Shown here: piece by piece, positions 22,318-33,108 of the stretch
Layout: each line of letters opens with the position of its first letter
Position numbering within the stretch: position 1 is the stretch's first letter
Source of the DNA: Doryteuthis pealeii
Lineage: Eukaryota > Mollusca > Cephalopoda > Myopsida > Loliginidae
Direction: 5' to 3'
Length of the DNA: 64,000 nucleotides
Assembly: GCA_023376005.1 (NCBI GenBank)
Contig: CM042145.1
Location: 101,075,540 to 101,139,539, forward strand
The notes under the pieces: model-generated
The model's database searches: none
Told to the model about the DNA's origin: nothing
What the model saw: only the letters and a program-made list of their open reading frames with translations
Program-made: the position numbers and the translations under genes

Positions 22318-22383
22318 TCTTTTGAAATAAACACTTCCACTTTTAATTCTCTGGGGTAATTTAAAAAAAAAATTTTTTTTTTT

Positions 22384-22619
22384 ATAGAGTATCTGACTCA
22401 GAACAAGGTTCCAGGTTCGACACTGACCCTCACTAACTCACTGCATGAGTAGCACAGCTAGAATCTTAGCAGTAAAATGAGGAGCTAATGGTAGGTGTCA
22501 CACTCCAACTCAAACACAAAAACAATCTCCCTGGTCTAGCACTAGTGAAAAGGGAATAGAGTCCCTTGCTGTCTGGCTGATACTGACAATAGGCCACTGC
22601 CTACTTTACTTACTTTTAC
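22384..22619 (+). mobile_element. SINE-A, 5'-damaged
   Basis: Plus-sense. Part of the tRNA head is replaced by an A/T run. The B box (GGTTCCAGGTTCGACAC) and body are present, and the tail reads CTACTTTACTTACTTTTAC. Confidence 0.85.
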
Positions 22620-22665
22620 TAATGGGTATAGTTGGTAATTAACTAATTATTGGATATTACTACCA

Positions 22666-23232
22666 CTAGCAAAAAAACAAAACACCCTCCGGGCAGTGTA
22701 AAAACTAATTTTTGAAAGATATTGCCTGAAGTGTCAGATGGTTTGTATCATAAGTAAAATCATCTAATTTATTAAAGGAGTAAAAAATAAAACAATTTGA
22801 AATGGAAACTTAGTTCTGTCCCTTCAAATAAAATATTGCATGCCTCTATTAATTATTAATCAATTAATTATTTTGAATATTTTACACATAAATTTTTCAC
22901 AAAATCGTAGGTATTTATTTATTTGTAAACTTTTTAGTTAAGCTCTTGATATTGAAAAAGTAATTTTTTCGTAAAACTATTCGTTAGATAACTTTAAATA
23001 TATATCAAAAGAAAACAAACTATATATAATTATATAATACCGGGCATGTATTTATTAAAACTTGTTTTAAAAAACAATAAGGACTGTCTAAGGTGGCATA
23101 TTCAAATTTTGAGTGCATAATTTTACAAGCCTGCTCTTTATTATATGTATTGACTATTTTGGGTAATAGGACCTAAGAAGCAACATAGTTTTGGTTACAG
23201 ACAAATTAAGACCAAATCTCCATTCACTAAAA
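22666..23232 (-). mobile_element. Helitron-like element, type 2
   Basis: Minus-sense with CTAG (22666-22669) after A, hairpin remnant CTGCCCGGAGGGTG and a 5' end near AATCTCCATTC. A second copy at 41939-42308 shares GAGGACTGTCTAA...TTCAAATTTTGAGTG and ends ACTAG. Both are non-coding. Confidence 0.7.
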
Positions 23233-23756
23233 ATATTTTTATTAATTGTAGGTTAGTAGTAATTTAAGCTATTATAAGCCTGCCTCCAATCAAAGACTCC
23301 AGTTGCATAGCCACAAGACCTTTACTTGGTATAGCCTTGGTCTTAGTGCAGAACTATTCATTCCAGTACATGAATATATATATCTTGTTCTAGAATACTG
23401 AAATTTGATATACTTTGTAATATAGTTATTTTGGTGGTAGTCATCATCAGCTTGTGCTGCCAGCACAAATATCCATAAGTCACGCTCTCTCACCAGCTGT
23501 CCCTATTGATCATTGTCCCCTGGTAGATCTTCCGCATGGCATCCAGAATTCATGCAGAGCTGATTGATGTAGGTTTTTTTCTTCTTCTAGTCAGCCTATG
23601 CTGATGTGTCCAAAGCCAAGTAGATTAATGTCCTATTTTGGACTTTCAGCTGATGTACATGAATGGGTAACAGCTGTTTATATTGACTGTCCCTTTAACT
23701 TCTATTTTTGTTTAAGTTGAACTTTGTCAGGAAAACAATGGAAATACCATTAGAGT

Positions 23757-24318
23757 TTTTCTCCTATTGTCCTTCATTTTTTTTTTCTCTTTCCTCCTAT
23801 TGTCCTTCATTTTTTTTTTCTCTTTCCTCCTATTGTCCTTCATTTTTTTTTTCCTCTTTCCTCCTATTGTCCTTCATTTTTTTTTCCTCTTTCCTCCTAT
23901 TGTCCTTCATTTTTTTTTCTCTTCCTCCTATTGTCCTTCATTTTTTTTTTCTCTTTCCTCCTATTGTCCTTCATTTTTTTTTCTCTTTCCTCCTATTGTC
24001 CTTCATTTTTTTTTTCTCTTTCCTCCTATTGTCCTTCATTTTTTTTTTCTCTTCCTCCTATTGTCCTTCATTTTTTTTTTCTTTCCTTCTATTGTCCTTT
24101 TTTTTTTTTTCCTTCTATTGTCCTTTTTTTTTTTCTTTCCTTCTATTGTCCTTTTTTTTTTCTTTCCTTCTATTGTCCTTTTTTTTTTCTTTCTTCTATT
24201 GTCCTTTTTTTTTCTTTCCTTCTATTGTCCTTTTTTTTTCTTTCCTTCTTTGTCCTTTTTTTTCTTCTTTCCTTCTATTGTCCTTCATTTTTCTTTCCTC
24301 CTATTGTCCTTCATTAAG
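23757..24318 (+). repeat. Polypyrimidine minisatellite, about 19 units of about 30 bp
   Basis: Unit TCCTCCTATTGTCCTTCAT followed by T(7-10)CTCTT. The first ten units carry CCTCC...TTCATT and the later ones CCTTC...CCTTTTT, so the array has two homogenised halves. The strand is almost free of purines apart from ATTG. The three long overlapping Phe/Ser/Leu ORFs here are low-complexity artefacts. Confidence 0.95.
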
Positions 24319-24539
24319 AAATAAGAGAAATGATGAACTGCTGTTGCTGCATCATTTTATTGTAGAATGAATATAAAATGTTCACTGAACTATGAATTTT
24401 GTTACAACTGCATTATGACTGGTGAGAAATGCGACTATGTAACAAGGATCTAACTCTAAATCTGTGACTCGGTATCATTTTAACTTAGGTGTAGTAATTT
24501 TGAATAAGAACATACTCTGGACTGGTTCATCATTGTGGT

Positions 24540-24595
24540 GTAAGGGTTAGCAAGTTAGTCTCGCAGATCCATTACTGCTGAAAATATTTATAGGA
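24540..24595 (+). mobile_element. Short tRNA-like SINE head (third type)
   Basis: TGTGGTGTAAGGGTTAGCAAG...TCGCAGATCCATTACTGCTG. Related fragments are at 34548-34610 (plus) and 61215-61252 (minus). A different tRNA-like head occurs at 5515-5582 (minus). Too short and diverged to classify. Confidence 0.45.
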
Positions 24596-24710
24596 AGATG
24601 CAAAGGGACTTAAATGATGAAAATCAAATTGTTGGGAATGATTATTTGACTAACAAAATAAAAAGTTTTGTTTGAATTCTTGAGACAAGGTATAATAATA
24701 ATAATAATAA

Positions 24711-25217
24711 TCTTATTATAATGGAGATTATGTGTGTTTGTAACCAAAACTATGTCACCACCAATGTCACAATTCTCTGTGTTATTTACGTTATATTCTC
24801 AATAATCATCATTTAATCTTAATTAGCATCTTATTTATTAACATCTCAATTAAAGTCTAGCCGAGTTAGATTTGTCTCAAAACAACACGTTATTAATGCG
24901 TTTAAAATCCTGCAATGTGTGATGTATTTCACTATGATATAAAGGTTTACATAGTAAATAGTGTGGATAATTTGCATACCGGTTTTAACAAAACCGGGTT
25001 AAATAATTAATTGCTTGGTGTTATTGATTTCTAACATATTTGTTTTATTCTCAAACGTATTAAAAGCAATCCAATGTATAATTTCATATTGAAATCGAGT
25101 AAAATAATGAAAATAAGTAATCTTTTTATACGCATTCTTATTAAGCTTTGTTAGTCTTTCTAATTTAATACAATAATCTATTAGATAAACATCTAGATAC
25201 TTACACCTGGAGTGCTA
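24711..25217 (+). mobile_element. Non-autonomous Helitron, shorter subfamily
   Basis: 507 bp starting TCTTATTATAATGG after an (AAT)n run and ending ACACCTGGAGTGCTAG|T. The hairpin is degraded. The middle (CGTTATTAATGCGTTTAAAATCCTGCAATG) defines a second subfamily, also at 5040-5500 and 1211-1540. Confidence 0.8.
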
Positions 25218-25479
25218 GTATAAGAGGTTCACAGAGTGTTAACTCTGGTTCTTATAAAACATTAGGTTACTTAAAGGAAAAGTACCCAATGCGGAATACT
25301 TCAGTTAGGGCAACAACAAATGCATTAGTTACATTTATACAACTTTTATTATAACATATATTGGGGAAGGAAGTTCCCCAGGCTATATAATGTCACAAGT
25401 GTCCAAACATACATAGTAGTGTAATAGAGGCAAAATAGGTAGAAACCACTTACAGTATGTAGAGTCTGTACTGTCTGGC

Positions 25480-25620
25480 ACGCACCATGTGTGTGCTGGA
25501 GAAAGGTGCCAAGCATGTCCACACTTGCCAAGTAGTTTCGGCCAAAGAGGGTGATCTTCTTGGGTTCCTGCGTCACGTGACCAAAAAGGGGCTCTTGACG
25601 CAGGAGATCACCCTCAGACA
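25480..25620 (-). repeat. Hairpin-forming repeat relic
   Basis: Minus strand: GAGGGTGATCTCCTGCGTCA, 20-base spacer, TGACGCAGGA, 9 bases, GATCACCCTC, then TTTGGCCGAAACTACTTGG. The last block is shared with the elements at 33.9 and 35.2 kb. The 90-codon minus-strand ORF across it has no recognisable domain. Confidence 0.6.
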
Positions 25621-26135
25621 AGGGAGACTACTCTTACACTAGTAACAATAATAAATTCTTTTTCTTCACTGATGTACTTTGACTGAATGAGTGTCTATGA
25701 CTTTCCAGAATTTTACCCATTTATTTTCTTTCTTTTCAGTTTTTATTCTTTCTGATTTTCTTTCACTTTTTCTTTCTTTCTTTCACTTACCATCAAAACA
25801 AAATGAACATTATTTTTATTGACGCCCCCAAAAGAAAAAAAGAAAAAAAATATTTGATCTAATTTAAATTGAACTGTTAGAAACTTGGTTTTATCAGAAA
25901 GAAAACATTTATTTGAATTTTGACAGCAATTTTGATTTCAAAAACACGTTTTACATTTTTTCGAAAGAGCGTGGCAACAAAGGCTTTCGTGTAATTTTGG
26001 ACGTCATAAAATTGAAATATTTTTATAAAGTATATTTCTACACTAAAATTGAAATATTCTTTCAATCTTAAGAGAATTCTGTAAAATTACCCAACTAAGT
26101 CCTATACTCTGGTTCAATTGAAGATACAGATAAGA

Positions 26136-26631
26136 TTAGTTTGTTTTGTTTTATGGCATATCAACCTCAGTGGGTCATTTAATGCCAACAAAGTTTTGAA
26201 ATAAATTTATTCTTAATGGATACACAATTTTTTTACATACACATTTTTTTTTTAATTAACCCATAGATAGGACCCTAACAGGTACTACCACTCTGGGTCA
26301 ATGGTGATAAAAGGGCGCTCCACATTCCCCAAACCTCCAGAACTGGAACCCCACCATCAGATAGAGTTTGACGTCATTTCCAGGACATGAAGACCCTCAG
26401 CCACCGCTTTCTAGCACCCATATGATAAAAAGGGCTGGGGCTTGTCATAAGGGCAATGGGGTTAAGGCAATCATATAGGTGCTAGGGCTTGACATGACCA
26501 GTCGATTGATCGGAGGGGGCCTCTCTGACCGCCTGTCTATCCCAAGTAAGGACCAACCTGGGTTCCATCCTTAAGCATCACGGGTTGCCACCCATAGCCA
26601 ACAGGTGGCTCCATTGGCAGAGTTTTACCTT
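26136..26631 (-). mobile_element. R1 retroposon with target-site duplication
   Basis: Minus-sense, 496 bp. Flanked by GATACAGATAAGA (26123-26135) and GATACAGACAAGA (26632-26644), 13 bp with one mismatch. Its 5' end stops at AGTTTTACCT, inside the R1 consensus, so it is a 5'-truncated insertion. Confidence 0.85.
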
Positions 26632-26896
26632 GATACAGACAAGAAATATCATAAGGAAAAATTAACTGGTATGAAATATCCTCTAAGTAGGGGTAGTGGG
26701 ATGGGAGCAATCTATTCTGGTAAATGGAAGAAAGGGTTTGGTCTGAAATTCCTAGAAGTTTACTGAACTACAACAGGCATTTGAAGAAGTCCAAAGAGTA
26801 CAACAACTGAAATGTTATGGTTATATTAACAGTCAAGATAAGGACACTCATTCCAGTATATCAATGTATAATAAAACAAGAAAGTCTAGTTTTTGG

Positions 26897-27256
26897 CTGG
26901 TTGGGTTTGGTTGTTTTTGTTTTACAGCATATCAACTCTCTTTCAGGTCATTTAATAAATCAAGTCATTTCAATAAAACAAAGGACTCGGGTTGCTTACA
27001 GTGCCTGCTGTTGCTTAAGTAGTCACCCAATTAAGTATTGAACAGGCTCATTGCTGCTTAATTTCGTTTGGTTTGTTTGTTTGTTTTACAGCACATCAAC
27101 CCTTTTGGGGTCATTTAATACCAAATCAAGTCATTTCAATAAATCAAGGACTCCAGTTGCTTAAGTAGTCACCCAATTAAGTATTGAACAGGCTCATTGC
27201 TGCTTAACTTCTGTGATCTAGCAGAAACTGGTGCTTTCAGCATGACTTGACCGCAG
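26897..27256 (-). mobile_element. Tandem dimer of the 5S-rRNA-derived SINE
   Basis: Two head-to-tail copies on the minus strand. The 5' copy (27256-27063) carries nearly the whole 5S-like head: TGCGGTCAAGTCATGCTGAA, AGTTAAGCAGCAATGAGCC at the A-box/intermediate element and AATTGGGTGACTACTTAAGC at the C-box, then the stem-loop and an (AAAC)n tail. The second copy (27062-26897) starts at the internal TTAAGCAGCAATGAGCC and repeats the rest. This is the same arrangement as in the 1.6-4.3 kb satellite, but with only two units. Confidence 0.85.
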
Positions 27257-27267
27257 TTCTAATTTTT

Positions 27268-27686
27268 GGGTTGGTTGGTTGATTTTATTGCATGTCATTC
27301 CTTGTTGTGTTATTTAATGTTCAAATTAATCCCATTTTTGTAAACAATTATATGGTTTCAAGTAACTAATAATAATAATCATTTGTAAAAAGATTAGTCA
27401 ACATTTCTTCATATAGATAATTTGCAAAAAAATTATATGGTTTCAAGTATTCCTATCTAATACTAATAATTTTCTATAAATGGGACCATAACAGGTACTA
27501 CTACTTCAAATCAGTGGACCTGAGAGTAATTGCAATGTCTCCATATTCCCCACCGCTCCAAACTGGAAACTCACCATCAGATGCAGTTTAGTGTCATATC
27601 CATGTTACCCCTTTTATTGGTGATGGGGGAGTCTTACCACCCCTGCAGAGGACACAGCTAGCATATTCTATGTCCAACTGACAGGG
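27268..27686 (-). mobile_element. R1 retroposon, diverged
   Basis: Minus-sense copy with tail GGGTTGGTTGGTTGATTTTA and a mutated stem-loop. A local duplication (TTATATGGTTTCAAGTA twice, at about 27348 and 27431) sits in its A/T-rich zone. The body runs to CAACTGACAGGGC. It lies next to the 5S-SINE dimer. Confidence 0.75.
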
Positions 27687-28227
27687 CAGGTCTAATTTTT
27701 GTTACTTATTTTTATATTAATATTTTCAGAATAACATATACGGAAGAGTTTTGCACTGCTTATTATTATTTTTTAAAAATCTGAACACACACATTAAAAA
27801 AAAAAAAAAAAAAAAAAATTTAATTAAAAAAAATCAATAATTAAAAGAACAACTTTGAATATATCTGCAGGTAATTCTTGTTTGATTAATAAAGAAGAAC
27901 AGGTATTTAATCACATCATCCTCACATACACACACACACAAATAAAACAACAAAAAACCTGTTTACTTAGAAACAATCAATATTCATTAGCAAATCTCTG
28001 ATACTGAAATCAATGGAACTTTAATATTGATTATCTATAAGATTGGAAGTTGCATTCATCTTATCTTGATATCACCTTGTGAAGCAGCTCTGAAGGGTGG
28101 TAATAATAATGATGGGGGTAAAAAAAAAAATAATTATGCCAATTTATGTTGGCATGTAGGAGCAGGGGGATGGGGTGAATAGAAATATTTATCAAAAAAA
28201 AAAAAAAAGAAGTGTTATGAGATTTAC

Positions 28228-28272
28228 CTGTAAGGATCTTTTAATTCTTCAATCACAAAGTTCAGGTAGTTC
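28228..28272 (-). CDS. SLC7-family amino acid transporter, 45-bp micro-exon 3
   Basis: A 45-bp exon on the minus strand with a strong pyrimidine acceptor (ttttgctttcag) and a TACAG|gtaaat donor. It encodes NYLNFVIEELKDPY and takes a split Trp codon from the previous exon and gives a split Arg codon to the next (phase 2 at both ends). The sequence matches the family signature '[WN]YLNFVTEE...PY[RK]NLP' just after TM6. Its shortness means ordinary ORF-based gene finding would miss it. Introns are 4529 bp upstream and 7398 bp downstream, filled with SINE-A, Helitron, R1 and the dimeric 5S-SINE. Confidence 0.92.
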
Positions 28273-28694
28273 CTGAAAGCAAAAATAAAAAAATAAAAAA
28301 ATAAAGTTTGGCTATAATGAAGTATTCAATACAATACATAATCACTTGATGAGGGATAGAGATGTGTAAACTCTTTGCCTACAAAATCCCCCCCCCCAGT
28401 TGTACCAAATTTTCTTCAACTGGTCCCCTATTGCAAAAGGGATCAAGTACCAGTCTCAAAGTTGGTTCACAGACAAAACAGAAGATGGCAGGGGGTGTTC
28501 ACCTAGTGATGTATGAGAGAGCCACTGTCAGTGGTTTACAGTAGGATCACAGAGGTGGGAGAGCAGCTGTGAGCAGTTTAAAGTAGGCAAAGAGTTAAAC
28601 AAAAATATATTCTTACTCACATAACATCAAGATAAAAAAAGATAAAAGAAAAAAAAAGATAAAAGAAAAAAAAATATTAAAAAGTAAATAATCC

Positions 28695-28926
28695 CCGGCC
28701 CCACTCCAGGTTAGCTCAGTCGGTAGAGCGTTCGGCTAGAAACCGCAAGGTTCTTAGTTCGATACCAGCCCTTGCCAACTCAGCATATGAGTAGCACAGG
28801 GATCTGTGCGGTAAAGTAAGGAGCTGATGGTAGGTGTGGTGCTCCACCTTAGACGCAAAAACAATCTCCTTGGTCTAGCACTAGTGTAAAAAGGGGATAG
28901 ACTCCCTCACTGATTGGCCACCCTCA
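28695..28926 (+). mobile_element. SINE-A in transporter intron 3, close to exon 3
   Basis: Plus-sense (antisense to the transporter), head GGTTAGCTCAGTCGGTAGAG to CTCCCTCACTGATTGG. It starts about 420 bp upstream of the 45-bp exon in transcription direction. Confidence 0.9.
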
Positions 28927-29324
28927 TGAAGAGAAGAGAGAGAGAAATAATCCCCAACCATCACCATTTTTTAAAAGTTTTATCATTCTTATGTTGTCTG
29001 TATTGTAAATCATATAAATTGTCTTTTTTTTAAAAATATTGTATAACTATCTGATATAATGGAATGACCCATCTCCCCCGTACCTTAACAGTAGCAATGG
29101 TTCTAACCACTATTTAAGAACACACAGATTACTCTGTGCAGAACTCACTTGAAGTACTTAGACGACAGACTCACATCCTAATACTCACGTGACCTTACTA
29201 TATAACACTATCAAACATATTTAGTGTGTATACCAGTAAGAAAAATCCATACCAGCACAATGTGTTAATATTATTGCAAAAACTTAACACGGAACAGAAA
29301 TATTTTAACATAAAATAAATTAGC

Positions 29325-29993
29325 AAAAACATGCCTTCTATGAGTGCAAATATTTAAGTCTTAATGTAATAAAATATTAGATTAGATTAAAAAGACTGAT
29401 GAAACTAAATATGAATGCATATAAAAAGATTACACTTATTCTTGTTTGATTTTTCTTGGCCAAGGGCAACAGTAACAAAGAATAATTAACATAGCTTAAC
29501 ACTTATACTCGGCCATAGTTAATGGAATGAGAACAGTTTACCCCTGTGGATTGAATAAAGGGTTTGGGTTCAAAGTTCTGTGAAAGCTCCTGATTACGAC
29601 AAGAAGGTTTCCAAGTTCGAAGAGAAGACTCCTGAGTGTGAGAAGATTCCCCGAATTTGACAAGAAATACCTGAAGGCCAGAGGGCACTACGGCCGAAAC
29701 GTTGCATAGATAACTATCAAGACGAGGACAATAGTCCAAATAATCTTGTTTTATTTTAATTGATTTCTATATAAAATTATACATAGGATCGCTTTTAATA
29801 CATTTGAGAATAAAATACTAATATTAGAAATCAATAACACCAAGTGATAATTTGTTAAATGTGGTTTTCTTAAAACCAGTATAAAAATTATCCACTCCTT
29901 ATGATGTAAACATCTAAACGAATTGTGAAGTCGATGGTGACGTAGTTTTGGTTACAGACACATAAATAATCTCCATTATAATAAGACAAAAAA
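29325..29993 (-). mobile_element. Non-autonomous Helitron interrupted by another element
   Basis: Minus-sense: hairpin-side end near 29325-29360 (ATGCCTTCTATGAGTGC), 5' end at CCATTATAATAAGA (29993). It is interrupted at about 29446-29750 by a roughly 300-bp sequence containing GGCCGAAACG. Confidence 0.75.
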
Positions 29994-30955
29994 ATATATG
30001 TATACTGGCTCAAAATATATTTCAGCTACCAGATGCTTTACTACACAGATCAAATTACCCACTGTAGAATAATCATACTAGTTCAAATTACTGTCGAATT
30101 GGTAAGACAAGGCAATAAGCAATTGTAACTTAATACAAATCTGTTTTGCTGCAAATACTACTGCAAAATGCCAGGTTATTTATGAAGCCTCCTAACATCA
30201 TAGAAACCAAGTAGCCAATCAGGACTCTAGGAATGGAATCACCCAAATGCATGAGTGGACTATTCTGGATTCCAAGTAATCATTTTTTTTTGGGGGGGGC
30301 AATAAGAAAAATGTAAAATTAATTTATAAATACAATCATTAAAAGGAAAGAAAGAAAAAAAAAAAAGATCTTCAAGATTAAAAAACATCTGTGTAGATTA
30401 AGAATTCCATCTATCAAAAAATAATTTTAAAATTCTGGAATTTAATAAAAAGTCAAAGTTCTAGTGTCAAAAGTGTTAGAGCCTAAAAAAAAAGTAGAAT
30501 CTAAAAATTTTCTAAAACTATATCTACAGAGAAAGAGAGAGGGGAGGGGAGAGAGAGGGGGAAGGGGGAGTACAAAAACATTGCACAGCTGCATTGATGG
30601 TGAGCACCATCTTGGATTTCACTGCTCTCTAGCAGAAATATTTTGAATTAATATCACCATATTTATAAACATATTCCAATAAGTTTTTGATGTTATGACT
30701 ACTTGTCATTGAGGAGTGTTTTTGTACTCAACCTGTAATATTTTTCAGAGTAGTTTTCATAATTTGGTAGAATACAAAAATTTACTCAGAATACTCTAGA
30801 AGTTTGATATGAATTTCATAAAAATTGGTTCAGTTTTCACAAAAGTTGTTTTCTGCAAAAAGCAGTTTAATGACAGAAATGCTCAATAATATGCATTTGA
30901 AAAATGTAAATAAAAACTGAAAATTATTGTATGGAAAATCAACTGTGTATATACA

Positions 30956-31060
30956 TACGAGGGTAATCCTAAAGGTAAGGTCTCCAAAATATTTAGAAAT
31001 CACAGAAACGTTTAGTGTTTGTCAATGATGCTTACATTATTTTAAAATTTGAACAGCTTA
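30956..31060 (+). mobile_element. Mariner 5' terminus fragment
   Basis: TACGAGGGTAATCCTAAAGG followed by TAAGGTCTCC and GAAACGTTTAGTG, as expected for a mariner 5' terminal repeat and leader. Its complement matches the CCCTCGTA end of the relic at 20659. No transposase follows. Confidence 0.65.
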
Positions 31061-31255
31061 GTTCCAGGGAGCCCCCCCCCCCGGCATTACTTGCCCCTTT
31101 TGCTAGAAGGGGTAAAAGCTCGGTTCATGGCCTGGTGCCTGACACGCCCCTAAAGAATGCTTATGGAATCAAAGCAATTCTTTACCCTGTCCAGCAGAAG
31201 GTTCACTTAGATATATATGCTCAATCACTAATATTGAGCACTCTTTATAAATATA

Positions 31256-31684
31256 GGGCCGGTTTAGCTCAGTTGGTAGAGCATTCACCTAGGAATTGCA
31301 AGGTTCTGGGTTCAATATCGGTCCTCGCCAACTCAGCGCATGAGTAGTACAGCTTGAGTAATCAGATGTATGTAGAAAAGCTATCCGGGAGCTGAAGGTG
31401 GAGTGCGGCACTCCACCTCAGCAAAACAATCTCCCTGGTCTAGTGCAAGGGTTTGGTTTGTTTTGTTTTACGGCATATCAACCTCAGTGGGTCATTTAAA
31501 GTTTTGAAATAAATTCATTCTTAATGGATACTCAATTTTTTTTTATAAACACATTTTTCTATTTAAACCCATAGATGGGACCCTAACAGGTACTACCACT
31601 CCTCTAGTGCAAGGGAAAAGGGGATAGACTCCCTTGCTGTCTGGCTGATACCAACAATAGGCCACTCTACTGATTTTACTTTAG
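31256..31684 (+). mobile_element. SINE-A interrupted by R1
   Basis: Segments 31256-31450 and 31603-31684 form one SINE-A from GGGCCGGTTTAGCTCAG to the CTACTGATTTTACTTTAG tail. The 152-bp R1 copy sits between them with a 12-bp duplication. The SINE head also produced an accidental 110-codon ORF. Confidence 0.92.
31451..31602 (-). mobile_element. Short R1 copy (152 bp) inserted in SINE-A
   Basis: Minus-sense R1 3' end only, from stem-loop and tail (GTTTGGTTTGTTTTGTTTTA) to GGTACTACCACTCC. It interrupts SINE-A and is flanked by the perfect 12-bp duplication TCTAGTGCAAGG (31439-31450 and 31603-31614). This fixes its borders and shows that 5'-truncated R1 copies are genuine insertions younger than the SINE-A copy. 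Confidence 0.9.
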
Positions 31685-31819
31685 TTAGACTCCTGTAGAA
31701 AATTAAAAGGACTTCCAGACTTTCAACATTGCCAATTCAATCTTTATAATTACAACTCCAGTTCAATTCTGTATTGTGGTAACATTTTCTGTTTTCTTGA
31801 GCCGGTTCCATCCAACAAA

Positions 31820-32342
31820 TTCCCCTGTGGTGAATTAATGGAAGGAGTAATAAGGCAATAGGAAATTCACAAGCGGTCCCTAAACCCTGCATGCTTAACC
31901 CAGTCAGAGGAAGGAGATAACCTTATTTGCTGCAGATTTTCCACAGTACACCAAAAGCTGTGGATTCCTGACGATGAAGATGCCCCTTGGATTTTTGCCA
32001 GAGCCCCTTTGGCCAGGTTGTGGCCCTAATACCACTGGGTGCCAGACCTGTCCTCCTTGGGTGACCCTACCAGGAACCAAAGTTCCTGATGGCATGGCTC
32101 AGACACTACCAAATTTACATGGCCCTGCCGCGACGAAGAGGGGTTGGACTTTATTTCTAAAGTGTTAGATGGCTGTTGAACAAAGAGCTTCCACTCTTTG
32201 TCAGGTCTTGTTTTTTTTTGTTCTGTAGGGTGCCTAGCCACACTCCTCACCAGAAAAAAAATCTGTGGGGTTACCGGTTTAGTCATCAATAATCTATGAA
32301 ACAGGTAGTACTGGTTTACATAGTACCAGTAGCACAATGAGC
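31820..32342 (+). repeat. Dispersed repeat, unknown family (copy 1)
   Basis: About 520 bp matching 59043-59553 in reverse orientation. Shared blocks include AATACCACTGGGTGCCAGAC, CTGCCGCGA...GGGGTTGGACTTTA and ATGAAACAGGTAGTACTGG. Both copies contain an open frame ending VNLVVSEP...DRSGTQWY, on the minus strand here. I do not recognise the protein; it may be chance. Confidence 0.75.
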
Positions 32343-32801
32343 AACCCAACACAGTCATAACATTACAAATTTAAGCAGATAAAATAAACATTAGTGTACG
32401 ACAGAGAAAAGTCATGTTTAGAACCTTGTTCTCCTCTCTCACCCACCCCATCATTACAACCTTGCCCTTTACACTCATAAGCCCAACATTTTGGGCTGAG
32501 CATAATTTTACTAAACACTATAAGCCAGATATTTCAGGCATCAAATCAGATACTATTTTTAAAAAAAGAAAGAAAGAAAGAAAGAAGAAGAAAAAAAAAG
32601 AAAAAAAAAAAAAGAAAAGAAGAAGCTTCATATAGTGACTATTCAACAGTCACTCTTTTAATGGAATGTTGGAATAACTCTAAACAGAAAATATTTGCAC
32701 CCTGGAGCAATATGTGTGTGGAGGTGGGGGATATCTGAAGTCTAAAAGGTTCAAAGGGTTAATAGAAATAAACTTTTTAAAGACTAAACTAGTTTACTTA
32801 C

Positions 32802-32901
32802 CATCCATTATAGGCAAAAAGACCAGAATAAAACGCCAGGGACACTTTTGTGATATCAGTTTCTGTATCCTGGAAGGAATTCTGAAAATATTCCACATTT
32901 C
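32802..32901 (-). CDS. SLC7-family amino acid transporter, internal exon 2 (TM5-TM6 loop and TM6)
   Basis: A 100-bp minus-strand exon between a tttttgcag acceptor and an ATG|gtaagt donor. It continues the frame of the previous exon (split Gly codon) and encodes an extracellular-type loop ([17 protein letters not shown]) and then [15 protein letters not shown]. The last block is the unwound TM6 segment that lines the substrate site in SLC7 light chains. The aromatic gate residue (F in GLFAY) is present. The residue before the final GW is Asn. From memory it is Gly in human LAT1 and Asp in b0,+AT, so this paralogue may have its own selectivity; that is inference. Intron to the previous exon is 2108 bp. 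A Helitron starts 208 bp upstream of the acceptor. Confidence 0.93.
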
Positions 32902-33108
32902 CTGCAAAAAATAAATTTAAATCATAAGAGAAAAAGAACTTTCTACCATTTTTTTTTTCTTTTACACAATACATACTTTTGCACCTTAGTTGTTCTTTGG
33001 TACACCCGGGTGGTAATTTTACTTCCTCCCTAATTAGTTTTTGTAATTCTTTTTGTTAATCACTTTCCTTGTTGCTATATTTCATTATTATGTTTATATA
33101 TATATATA

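Noticed and set aside
23708..24370. Plus-strand ORFs up to 220 codons (Phe/Ser/Leu-rich, membrane-like)
   Set aside because: They translate the polypyrimidine minisatellite in three frames.
28695..28770. tRNA genes (also at 8552, 31256, 58646, 60412)
   Set aside because: They have A and B boxes, but the anticodon arms do not pair well and each continues into the SINE-A body.
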